DNA from: Hyunsoonleella aestuarii
Lineage (GTDB): Bacteria; Bacteroidota; Bacteroidia; Flavobacteriales; Flavobacteriaceae
NCBI RefSeq assembly: GCF_006148925.1
Contig: NZ_VAWB01000001.1
Location: 1,082,001 to 1,146,000, forward strand
Reading direction: 5' to 3'
DNA: 64,000 nt
In this document: piece by piece, positions 1 to 8,403 of the stretch
Layout of the letters: every line of letters begins with the position of its first letter
Position numbering within the stretch: position 1 is the first letter of the stretch
Program-made: the position numbers and the translations under genes
Notes under the pieces: model-generated
Database searches by the model: none
Seen by the model: only the letters and a program-made list of their open reading frames with translations
What the model was told of the DNA's origin: nothing

Positions 1-1
1 A

Positions 2-1102
2 GTTTATAATGAAAAGTATGTGTTAAAGTTTTTTAGGCGAATTTTTGCTGATAAGAATCCTGATTATGAAATGAGTCGTTTTTTATCAGAAAAAAAAGGT
101 TTCAGAAACACACCTTCTTATTTAGGTAGTATTAATTTGGTAGATTCTGAAAACTCCAATATTACAATAGGATTAATGCAGGAGATGATTCCAAATGAGG
201 GGGATTCTTGGGATTATATGCTTAAAGAACTACATAAAGTCTTTTCTAACTTAGAATATAAGAGTATCGATATTGAATCTTTACCTAATATTGACTTATA
301 TGAGCGATTAAGCATCGAAAATATTCCACCACAAATTATTGATTGGGCTGGATTAAATTTATTTTTAAAAGTTCAAACTTTAGCTAAGCGTACCGCAGAA
401 ATGCATATTGCTCTTGGTTCAGAATTCGAAGAGACGGCCTTTACACCAGAACACTATAATGGTGATTATGAAGTGTGGTTAAAAAATAAAATGCTTTACC
501 AATTTCAAAACAGATTAAATACTGTTGAAAACAACATGCACAAGCTTGATGGTTTGGCTTTAGATTTAGCAAAAGAATTTCTCGATAAAAAAAATAGTAT
601 TAGAAAACGTTTTGTGGATTTTGACTGGACAAAGCTTAAAGGAGAACGCATAAGGATTCATGGCGATTATCATTTAGGGCAAGTATTAGTTGAGAATAAT
701 GATTTTTATATTTTAGATTTCGAAGGTGAGCCAGAAAGCACTATAAGAGACAGAAAAGTAAAGCAACCACCGTTAAAAGATGTAGCTGGTTTGTTCAGGT
801 CATTTCACTATGCAATTTATGCCACTATTTTTAATAATAAAGATAGTTATCCATCTAGTCAGAATAACTTATTTAAAGGTGGAGAGATTTTATACCGTTA
901 TATTACAGGACTATTTTTAGGCACCTATGTTACCTTAACACAAAATGCAAATTTAAATTTAGGATACAATCAAGAACGTATATTCATATTAAAATACTGC
1001 TTACTAGAAAAAGCAATTTACGAATTGGGTTACGAACTTAATTCACGCCCAAAATGGGCGGTTATTCCATTAAAAGGAATATCAAATATTATAAATCATT
1101 AA
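2..1102 (+). CDS. Maltokinase domain protein, 5'-truncated by window edge
   Basis: Probable maltokinase, which makes maltose-1-phosphate from maltose and ATP in the alpha-glucan/trehalose pathway. The reading frame is open to the left edge: codons before the GTG at 20 read VYNEKY and join smoothly to VLKFFRR, the usual start of the kinase N-lobe in this family. The GTG at 20 is therefore not a real start, and the true N-terminus lies outside the window. The kinase-like catalytic loop HGDYHLGQ and the metal-binding LDFEGEP segment are at about codons 223-245. In Bacteroidetes this domain is often the C-terminal half of a trehalose synthase-maltokinase fusion; whether that holds here cannot be seen. 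It ends 3 bp before glgB, implying one operon for storage glucan metabolism. Confidence 0.82.
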   Translation, partial: VYNEKYVLKFFRRIFADKNPDYEMSRFLSEKKGFRNTPSYLGSINLVDSENSNITIGLMQEMIPNEGDSWDYMLKELHKVFSNLEYKSIDIESLPNIDLYERLSIENIPPQIIDWAGLNLFLKVQTLAKRTAEMHIALGSEFEETAFTPEHYNGDYEVWLKNKMLYQFQNRLNTVENNMHKLDGLALDLAKEFLDKKNSIRKRFVDFDWTKLKGERIRIHGDYHLGQVLVENNDFYILDFEGEPESTIRDRKVKQPPLKDVAGLFRSFHYAIYATIFNNKDSYPSSQNNLFKGGEILYRYITGLFLGTYVTLTQNANLNLGYNQERIFILKYCLLEKAIYELGYELNSRPKWAVIPLKGISNIINH

Positions 1103-1105
1103 TTT

Positions 1106-3013
1106 ATGGCTCAAGTAAAAGTTCACAGTTTATTTACAGAATTTGATATTAATCTCTTTAAGGCTGGGAAGCATTTTAGGCTCTACGAAAAATTTGGCTC
1201 TCACCTAGTAACTGTAGACGGTATAGACGGGGTTTATTTTGCTGTTTGGGCTCCTACAGCAAAACAAGTATCTGTTATTGGCGATTTCAACTATTGGATG
1301 GAAGGCGAACATCAGCTTAATGTTAGATGGGATTCTAGTGGTATATGGGAAGGTTTTATCCCGCTAATTGGTAAAGGAACGAGTTACAAGTATAAAATCC
1401 AAAGCCATAATAATGACATAAAGACTGAAAAAGCAGATCCATACGCAAGACGTTTCGAACACCCTCCAAGAACCGCCTCTATAGTTTGGGATGATGGTTA
1501 CAAATGGAAAGATAAGGATTGGATGAAAACCCGTAAAAAGAATAATGCAATTGATGCACCATTTTCTGTTTATGAAGTCCATTTAGGTTCTTGGAAAAAA
1601 CAAATTGAAGAAGATCGATTCATGTCCTATTTTGAATTGGCAGACGATTTAGTAAAATATGTTAGCGAAATGAATTTTACCCATGTGGAGCTCATGCCTA
1701 TTATGGAATATCCTTACGATCCGTCTTGGGGATATCAACTTACAGGATATTTCGCACCAACCTCTCGTTTTGGATATCCAGAAGAATTTAAATATTTAGT
1801 GGATAAATTACATCAAGCTGGTGTTGGTCTTATTTTGGATTGGGTGCCATCCCATTTCCCTGAAGATGCGCACGGGTTAGGGTTCTTTGATGGTTCGCAT
1901 TTATATGAGCATCCAGATAAACGAAAAGGATATCATCAAGACTGGAAGAGTTTAATTTTTAATTACGAACGTAATGAGGTTCGCTCTTTCCTTATTAGTA
2001 ATGCTGTGTTTTGGATAGACCAATACCATGCTGACGGTTTGCGTGTTGATGCTGTAGCGTCGATGCTTTTCTTAGATTACTCTCGAGAAGATGGTGAATG
2101 GGAGCCAAACATTTATGGCGGCAGAGAAAATCTTGCTGTTATTAGCTTCTTAAAGGAACTTAACGAAGAAATTTATGCATCATTTCCAGATGTCCAGACC
2201 ATTGCCGAAGAATCTACAGCATTCCCTATGGTGTCTAAGCCCACCTTTGTTGGAGGTTTAGGTTTTGGAATGAAGTGGATGATGGGGTGGATGCATGATA
2301 CCCTAGAGTATTTTGCGAAAGACCCAGTTTACAGAAAGTACCATCATAACGAAATCACATTTAGCTTAGCCTACGCATTTACAGAGAATTTTATGTTACC
2401 TCTTTCCCATGATGAAGTGGTATATGGTAAAAACTCAATTTTAGGGAGAATGCCTGGTGACGAATGGCAACGCTTTGCGAATCTTCGTCTACTTTATGGT
2501 TATATGTTTACCCACCCTGGCACAAAGCTCTTATTTATGGGTGGTGAATTTGGGCAATATAACGAGTGGAATTTCCAGGAAAGTTTAGATTGGAATTTAT
2601 TAGAATTTAAAACACACCAAGACACTCAAAATTATTATAAAGAACTAAATAAACTTTATAAAACCACTCCAGCTCTTTATGAAAAAGGATTTAGTGGAGA
2701 AGGTTTTGAATGGATTAGTTATGATGACCATGAAAACTGTGTTATTTCTTATATAAGAAAAGGCTATAAAGAAGAAGAAAACGTCGTTGTTATTTGTAAT
2801 TTAACACCTTCTATTAGAGAAAACTACAAAATTGGTCTTCCTGTTAAAGGTAAAATAAAAGAAATTTTTAATAGTGATTCCAAAGCCTTTGGCGGTAGCG
2901 GTGTTTCAAATACAAGACAAATAACTATTAAAAAAGAGCATTGGAATGGTAAAGATTATTCTGCCGAAGTTACACTACCTCCATTAGCCGTAACTGTCTT
3001 TAAATTTCTGTGA
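1106..3013 (+). CDS. glgB: 1,4-alpha-glucan branching enzyme GlgB
   Basis: Makes alpha-1,6 branch points in glycogen in the cytoplasm by cutting an alpha-1,4 chain and transferring it. The 635-residue protein has the standard order: an N-terminal CBM48 domain at about residues 35-125, a GH13 barrel, and a C-terminal all-beta domain. Catalytic residues are visible: nucleophile D315 in GLRVDAV, acid/base E368 in IAEESTAFP, and transition-state Asp D436 in LSHDEVV. Length is normal for the family. It starts 3 bp after the maltokinase stop, so the two are very likely co-transcribed, and it is followed by a strong hairpin terminator at 3041-3087. Confidence 0.96.
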   Translation: MAQVKVHSLFTEFDINLFKAGKHFRLYEKFGSHLVTVDGIDGVYFAVWAPTAKQVSVIGDFNYWMEGEHQLNVRWDSSGIWEGFIPLIGKGTSYKYKIQSHNNDIKTEKADPYARRFEHPPRTASIVWDDGYKWKDKDWMKTRKKNNAIDAPFSVYEVHLGSWKKQIEEDRFMSYFELADDLVKYVSEMNFTHVELMPIMEYPYDPSWGYQLTGYFAPTSRFGYPEEFKYLVDKLHQAGVGLILDWVPSHFPEDAHGLGFFDGSHLYEHPDKRKGYHQDWKSLIFNYERNEVRSFLISNAVFWIDQYHADGLRVDAVASMLFLDYSREDGEWEPNIYGGRENLAVISFLKELNEEIYASFPDVQTIAEESTAFPMVSKPTFVGGLGFGMKWMMGWMHDTLEYFAKDPVYRKYHHNEITFSLAYAFTENFMLPLSHDEVVYGKNSILGRMPGDEWQRFANLRLLYGYMFTHPGTKLLFMGGEFGQYNEWNFQESLDWNLLEFKTHQDTQNYYKELNKLYKTTPALYEKGFSGEGFEWISYDDHENCVISYIRKGYKEEENVVVICNLTPSIRENYKIGLPVKGKIKEIFNSDSKAFGGSGVSNTRQITIKKEHWNGKDYSAEVTLPPLAVTVFKFL

Positions 3014-3040
3014 TAAGAAAAATTTGGAGTTTTTATAATT

Positions 3041-3087
3041 ATACCATTGATTGTTTGATTTTTGCACAAACAATCAATGGTATTTTT
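3041..3087 (+). terminator. Rho-independent terminator after glgB
   Basis: A perfect 17-bp stem (3041-3057 pairing with 3067-3083) around a 9-base loop, followed by a T-rich tail. It closes the maltokinase-glgB unit and separates it from the GH31 gene. Confidence 0.88.
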
Positions 3088-3138
3088 GTAATTTTTAAAT
3101 CCTAAAAGCCTAATTTATTTACTATTTTCGTTGATCAA

Positions 3139-3146
3139 TAAATTTG
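3139..3146 (+). promoter_or_regulatory. Putative -7 promoter element (TAAATTTG) of GH31 gene
   Basis: Exact match to the Bacteroidetes -7 consensus TAnnTTTG, 7 bp before the ATG at 3154 and after the glgB terminator. Such close spacing would give a leaderless or nearly leaderless mRNA. No convincing -33 element was found, so the call rests on one hexamer-scale match. Confidence 0.35.
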
Positions 3147-3153
3147 AGGATTT

Positions 3154-5556
3154 ATGATATTAAATACGGAATTAGAATTTAAAGGAAACCTATTCCCTTC
3201 TAAAATAACCAGCTACGAGAAAAATCTAAACGTCCTGTCTTTTAAAGCAGAAAACGGTGTCGTTTTACAGATAACTGTTCGTAGAGATAGTGTTTTAAGG
3301 TTTAGATATACCACTACTGGAATTTTTGAGAATGATTTTTCGTATGCAATAACAAAATACGCAAGCCGTGGTTACAATTACCTTGAGGTGGCTGCAGACG
3401 ATAGCCATTATATTATTACAACAAAGAAGCTCATTTGTAAAGTTTCAAAAGAGGATTTGAGAATCTCCATTTTTGATGCAAAAAATAAAAGTTTAATTTG
3501 TGAAGATGAGCTTGGTTTTCATTGGGAAGAAAGTTATGAGTTCGGAGGTGATGTAGTGAAAATGTCTAAAACAGCTCAGCCGGGTGAAAGTTATTATGGT
3601 TTAGGAGATAAGCCGGTAGATAATAATTTAAAAGGCAAGCGTTTTGAGAATTGGGTAACAGATTCTTATGCTTACGGGAGAGATACAGATCCCATTTACA
3701 AGGCAATACCTTTTTACACGGCTTTACACAACAAAAAAGCTTATGGTATTTTCTTTGATAATACGTTTAGATCGTTTTTCGATTTTTGTAATGAACGTAG
3801 AAATATAACAAGCTTTTGGGCTCACGGTGGCGAAATGAATTACTATTTTATTTATGGCCCAGAAATGTCTGAAGTTGTTGCTAACTACACAGATTTAACA
3901 GGTAAACCACATGCAATGCCCGCATTGTGGGCTTTAGGATATCACCAGTGTAAATGGAGTTATTATCCAGAATCTAACGTTAAGGAAATCACCGCTAAAT
4001 TTAGAGAATTACAAATACCTTGTGATGCGATTTATCTGGATATTGATTACATGGAAGGGTTTAGATGTTTTACATGGAGTGAAGAAAATTTTCCTAACCC
4101 AAAGCGCATGGTCAAAGAGCTTGAAGATGACGGCTTTAAAACTATTGTTATTATTGATCCCGGAATTAAAATAGACATGGAATATTCTGTGTTTAAAGAA
4201 GGATTAGAAAAGGATTACTTCTGTAAGCGTGCAGATGGCCCATACATGAAAGGCAAAGTCTGGCCTGGTGAATGTTATTTCCCAGACTTTACTCGGCCAG
4301 AAGTAAGAGAATGGTGGTCTAATCTTTTTAAAGAACTAATTGAAGATATCGGTGTAAAAGGTGTTTGGAACGATATGAATGAACCTGCGGTTATGGATGT
4401 TCCTGGTAAGACATTTCCTAACGATGTAAGGCATGATTACGACGGTAATCCTTGTTCTCATAGAAAGGCTCATAATGTTTATGGAATGCAAATGGCTCGT
4501 GCTACTTACCAGGGTCTTAAAAAATTCTGTTACCCTAAAAGACCTTTTGTAATTACAAGAGCTGCTTATTCTGGAACGCAACGTTATACTTCAAGTTGGA
4601 CTGGAGACAACGTTGCAACATGGGATCACCTAAATATTGCGAACCTTCAAGCTCAACGCATGTGTATGTCTGGGTTCTCCTTTATTGGATCAGATATAGG
4701 CGGTTTTGCCGAGCAACCAAATGGCGAATTATATGCTAGATGGATTCAGTTAGGGGTCTTCCATCCGTTCTGCAGAACGCATTCTTCTGGTGATCATGGT
4801 GATCAGGAGCCGTGGACTTTTGGAGACACTATTACGGATGTAGTGAGAAAATTTATTGAAATAAGATATCAATTATTACCTTACTTGTATACTGCTTTTT
4901 GGAATTATGCTTCAGAAGGAATCCCCATCCTTAAATCATTGGTATTATATGACCAAGAGGACCCGCAAACACACTATAGAAATGATGAATTTATTTTTGG
5001 TGAAAAAATATTAATTTGCCCAATAACGGGTCCTAATCAAAAAGGAAGGCGCTTATATGTTCCTAGAGGGAAATGGTATAATTTCTGGACCGATGAGATA
5101 GTAAACGGTGGACAAGAGTTATGGGTTGATGCAGATTTAGATAGTATGCCAATTTTTGTTAAGGAAGGAGCAATCATTCCTAAATACCCTATTCAACAAT
5201 ACGTTGGTGAAAAAACCATTGATGAATTATTACTAGATGTTTACTATAAATCTGGAAAAGAAATTTCTATGGTTTATGAAGATGATACGGATGGATACGA
5301 TTACATTAAAGGGCGTTACAGTTTAAGAAATTTTAAGTTGCATGGTAAAAAGGATGAACTTATAATCCAGCAACATAAATCCGGAAAATTTATAACGACT
5401 TATAAAATGTTCAAATTAAATTTACACGGTTTGCCTTTTAAAATTTCTAAAGTGCAAATTGATAATGAAGAAATTGCTTTTAAAGATATAAAGCTTAACG
5501 GTGATAACACTTTAGTGCTTACTAAAGAATTTACAGAGCTTCATATTATGTCATAG
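3154..5556 (+). CDS. GH31 alpha-glucosidase
   Basis: Glycoside hydrolase family 31 enzyme of 800 residues, expected to release glucose from the non-reducing ends of alpha-glucans or maltooligosaccharides. The catalytic nucleophile is D407 in the family signature WNDMNEP, and the acid/base is D485 in SWTGDN. An N-terminal beta-sandwich (about 1-230), the barrel (about 250-600) and C-terminal beta domains, including a DUF5110-like segment, follow the usual layout. No signal peptide is visible, so the enzyme is probably cytoplasmic, matching the neighbouring glgB and maltokinase genes. Substrate preference within GH31 cannot be settled from sequence alone. Confidence 0.93.
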   Translation: MILNTELEFKGNLFPSKITSYEKNLNVLSFKAENGVVLQITVRRDSVLRFRYTTTGIFENDFSYAITKYASRGYNYLEVAADDSHYIITTKKLICKVSKEDLRISIFDAKNKSLICEDELGFHWEESYEFGGDVVKMSKTAQPGESYYGLGDKPVDNNLKGKRFENWVTDSYAYGRDTDPIYKAIPFYTALHNKKAYGIFFDNTFRSFFDFCNERRNITSFWAHGGEMNYYFIYGPEMSEVVANYTDLTGKPHAMPALWALGYHQCKWSYYPESNVKEITAKFRELQIPCDAIYLDIDYMEGFRCFTWSEENFPNPKRMVKELEDDGFKTIVIIDPGIKIDMEYSVFKEGLEKDYFCKRADGPYMKGKVWPGECYFPDFTRPEVREWWSNLFKELIEDIGVKGVWNDMNEPAVMDVPGKTFPNDVRHDYDGNPCSHRKAHNVYGMQMARATYQGLKKFCYPKRPFVITRAAYSGTQRYTSSWTGDNVATWDHLNIANLQAQRMCMSGFSFIGSDIGGFAEQPNGELYARWIQLGVFHPFCRTHSSGDHGDQEPWTFGDTITDVVRKFIEIRYQLLPYLYTAFWNYASEGIPILKSLVLYDQEDPQTHYRNDEFIFGEKILICPITGPNQKGRRLYVPRGKWYNFWTDEIVNGGQELWVDADLDSMPIFVKEGAIIPKYPIQQYVGEKTIDELLLDVYYKSGKEISMVYEDDTDGYDYIKGRYSLRNFKLHGKKDELIIQQHKSGKFITTYKMFKLNLHGLPFKISKVQIDNEEIAFKDIKLNGDNTLVLTKEFTELHIMS

Positions 5557-5578
5557 ACAACAAGTTTTCAATACCTAA

Positions 5579-5612
5579 AAGCCTCACTTACTTATACTTT
5601 GAGGCTTCTTTA
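5579..5612. terminator. Terminator between convergent GH31 and antiporter genes
   Basis: Stem of 8 bp (5579-5586 with 5600-5607) with a short loop and T-rich flank. It sits in the 60-bp gap between two convergent genes and has A-rich and T-rich sides, so it may serve both strands. Confidence 0.65.
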
Positions 5613-5616
5613 ATTT

Positions 5617-7458
5617 TTAGGAATTACCTTTTTCAGGATCCAAAGCTTTCCCTAAATAAACAAGTTGATATCCTTTTTGAATATTTTCAAACCCTAAATT
5701 GTAGGACGAGATTATATGAAGCTCTCCCTTATTGTCTTTTACAAACAAAGGGATGATGTTTTCGTCTTTATTTGATGTTTCAATAAGCTTCTTGTAATGA
5801 TTTTTGTCTTTCAAATCAATTTCTTGAATAGAAGGATGTTTTTGGGTTACATCCATCAACCTATTGTAATCATCCTTATGAGAAAACAATCCCTCTTTTG
5901 GGTTATTGGTATCATCTTCCATTTCTTTGGCGCTTACTAATCTAAACGCTCCGTTCTCCCCAAATTGTTTACTAAACTTATTTATAGCATATTTATTAAT
6001 ATCTGGGTTTCCTGTTAACGCCATTAAATACCCAACATCATTTAATTCTATATTATCAGTAAGCGTTTCAGAATAAATATTTGTGCTAATAGCCTCCAAA
6101 CCAAGCTCTTTAGCCATTTCAATATTATTCTCATTACTATCAATAAGCACAACATGACGGTTATTGTTTACTAAATAATGTCCAAGTAAACGAGATATTT
6201 TTGAAGCCCCAACAATTAAAATACCTTCAGATTTTTTAAGAAATACACCAACCAATTTCGCAAACAAACGTGCAGTTGTAGCGTTCAATAAAACGGTTCC
6301 AAGAACAATCATAAAAACCAAAGGCGTAATATATTCTGCCCCCTCAACACCTTGCTTAATAAGTTTACTTCCAAAAAGAGATGCGATTCCTGCCGCCACA
6401 ATTCCTCTTGGCCCCACCCAACTAATAAAGAGTTTCTCATTAAATTTTAGTTTCGAATTATAAGTACTTGCAAAAACAGCAATAGGTCGAATTATAAAAA
6501 CAACTAAAGCAAACAATAGGGCTGTTTTCCAGGTGTAAAGCAGCATTAAGTCTTCAATATTAATATTAGCTGCCAACAGAATAAATAAAATGGAAATGAG
6601 TAAAACACTAAGTGATTCTTTAAAGTATAATAACTCCTTAATATTATTTAATTTTCCATTACCCAATACCATTCCCATAACAACTACGGCAAGTAATCCC
6701 GACTCATGAGCAAAAATTTCAGACTCTACAAAAACCAATAAAACAGTAGATAATGAGACCACATTTAAAAGGTAATGTGGAATCAATTTCTTATTGATTG
6801 CAAATGCTAAAGCATGCGCAAACGTAAACCCAAAAGTGGTTCCAAAAAGAATAATCTTTCCAAACTCAATTAAAGCTGTTTTAGTAAACCCGCTGTCACC
6901 TTCTACACTAATAAATTCAAAAACCAATACCGCAACCAAGGCGCCAATTGGATCAATTAAAATGCCTTCCCATTTTAAAACTGTAGAAATATCTTTTTTT
7001 AGAGGTATGTTTCGTAGAATTGGTGTTATTACCGTTGGTCCAGTAACAATAATAAGGCCTGCAAATAAAAACGAGAGCTCCCAGCTTAAATTAAAAATGA
7101 AATATGCTAACATGCCTGCTCCAAAAAATGTTACCGCAGAGCCTAATGTGATTAGCTTCGTTATAACAGGTCCAACATTTTTTATTTCAGCCCGCTTTAA
7201 TGTTAAGCCTCCTTCAAAAAGGATAATACTGATAGCTAGTGAAACGAAGTAAAACAAACCTTCTCCTGGAAATAGTCCCTTTTCACCATTCCAAATAGGC
7301 TCTATCCATTTAGTGCCGTCTTCAGACAAAAACTCTGCTGCAATTGGCCCAACTAATAAACCTATTAATATTAATGGTAAAATAGCTGGTATCTTAAATT
7401 TCCATGCGAACCATTGTGCTAATATGCCTAAAATAATGATTCCTGCTAGTTCTAACAT
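5617..7458 (-). CDS. CPA1-type Na+/H+ antiporter with TrkA-N domain
   Basis: Inner-membrane monovalent cation/proton antiporter of the CPA1 (NhaP-like) class. The first 400 or so residues are strongly hydrophobic with about 12 membrane segments and include the ion-pore stretch GPTVITPIL and WVGPRGIVAA. A cytosolic TrkA-N (RCK-like) nucleotide-binding domain follows, with GASKISRLLGHYL and an acidic strand end LIDSNE, then a short TrkA-C-like tail. I place the start at 7458 (MLELAGII), where the first membrane helix begins. An in-frame ATG at 7509 would add 17 hydrophilic-mixed residues not typical of the family. The gene is divergent from the stress-protein gene at 7555. Confidence 0.88.
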   Translation of the reverse strand: MLELAGIIILGILAQWFAWKFKIPAILPLILIGLLVGPIAAEFLSEDGTKWIEPIWNGEKGLFPGEGLFYFVSLAISIILFEGGLTLKRAEIKNVGPVITKLITLGSAVTFFGAGMLAYFIFNLSWELSFLFAGLIIVTGPTVITPILRNIPLKKDISTVLKWEGILIDPIGALVAVLVFEFISVEGDSGFTKTALIEFGKIILFGTTFGFTFAHALAFAINKKLIPHYLLNVVSLSTVLLVFVESEIFAHESGLLAVVVMGMVLGNGKLNNIKELLYFKESLSVLLISILFILLAANINIEDLMLLYTWKTALLFALVVFIIRPIAVFASTYNSKLKFNEKLFISWVGPRGIVAAGIASLFGSKLIKQGVEGAEYITPLVFMIVLGTVLLNATTARLFAKLVGVFLKKSEGILIVGASKISRLLGHYLVNNNRHVVLIDSNENNIEMAKELGLEAISTNIYSETLTDNIELNDVGYLMALTGNPDINKYAINKFSKQFGENGAFRLVSAKEMEDDTNNPKEGLFSHKDDYNRLMDVTQKHPSIQEIDLKDKNHYKKLIETSNKDENIIPLFVKDNKGELHIISSYNLGFENIQKGYQLVYLGKALDPEKGNS

Positions 7459-7554
7459 ATTTGATTTTGTTTTAAAAAACACTAATTTAAACAAAACAGA
7501 TGATTCCATGTTTTTTAAAAATATTATCTTTCAACTTTTCGCTAAATTTATAAT

Positions 7555-8403
7555 GTGTCCATAAAACCATTCAAAAGTATTGGAATAGGAATTGCTTTTT
7601 CGCCCAACCTAAAAGCAAACCTTTATGAAGCAGCAAGACTGTCTGTATTTTTTCAGTCGAAATTATTTTTAATACACGTTGGGGAATTTTCAGAAGATAA
7701 AATAAAGGCGCTTAAAGTTATTCTAAACGCTTTTAAAAAAGACCATTTAGATTACGAGGTTGTATTCAAAACAGGTGACCCGGTTGAAGTTATATTATCG
7801 ACTTCAAAAGAAAAGAGTATAGATTTATTAATATTAGGAGCTGTTCAAAGAGAGCGCTTACTAAAATATTATGTCGGCTCTATTGCTAGAAAAATCACTC
7901 GTCAAGCGGCATGTTCTGTTTTACTTCTTATTAAACCTTCTGTTGACCGTATTACTTGTCAGCATATTGTTGTAAATGGCTTAAAACACCCTAAAACAGA
8001 AGAAACCATTAAAGCGGCGTTTTATGTTTCACATAAGTTAAATTCTGAAAAAATTACGATTGTTGAAGAAATTAAAGAAGATCAAGTTTCTGTTAAAGTT
8101 GAAGACGATAAATCATTAAGGCGCGCTAATATTATTAAAGAACGTATTAAGCTTCGCGAAAACTCTAGAATAAAAGAAATTATTAGTCATATTCCAGAAG
8201 AACACACCAAAGGGAAAACCATAAAGTTGCAGCCTATTTTTGGTAAAAAAGGGTATTCCATCGGTCATTATGCTCAAGTGTCTCGAGCAGACCTTTTAGT
8301 AATGAATGCGCCTTCTAAAATGACATTTTGGGATAGGTTATTCCCACATGATATTGAGCATATTTTAACCGAATTACCAACCGATGTATTAATTCTGCAA
8401 TGA
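7555..8403 (+). CDS. Universal stress protein (tandem UspA domains)
   Basis: A 282-residue cytoplasmic protein. Residues 5-130 form a clear UspA fold with the nucleotide-binding pattern near GAVQRERLLKYYVGSIARKI. The second half (about 140-282) looks like a diverged Usp domain ending in the usual final strand DVLILQ. The start is GTG: an in-frame stop lies four codons upstream and no ATG in this frame comes sooner. Its stop codon overlaps the next gene's start (ATGA, 8400-8403), so it is translationally coupled to the SulP transporter and may sense or modulate that transport. The partnership is inferred from coupling only. Confidence 0.85.
   Translation: MSIKPFKSIGIGIAFSPNLKANLYEAARLSVFFQSKLFLIHVGEFSEDKIKALKVILNAFKKDHLDYEVVFKTGDPVEVILSTSKEKSIDLLILGAVQRERLLKYYVGSIARKITRQAACSVLLLIKPSVDRITCQHIVVNGLKHPKTEETIKAAFYVSHKLNSEKITIVEEIKEDQVSVKVEDDKSLRRANIIKERIKLRENSRIKEIISHIPEEHTKGKTIKLQPIFGKKGYSIGHYAQVSRADLLVMNAPSKMTFWDRLFPHDIEHILTELPTDVLILQ

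Noticed and set aside
20-1102. GTG at 20 as start of a complete 360-residue gene
   Set aside because: The frame is open to the window edge and the preceding codons continue the maltokinase N-lobe, so the gene is cut by the window.
6794-7252. Plus-strand frame of 152 residues inside the antiporter gene
   Set aside because: It lies wholly antisense to a well-supported membrane protein gene and has no recognisable features.
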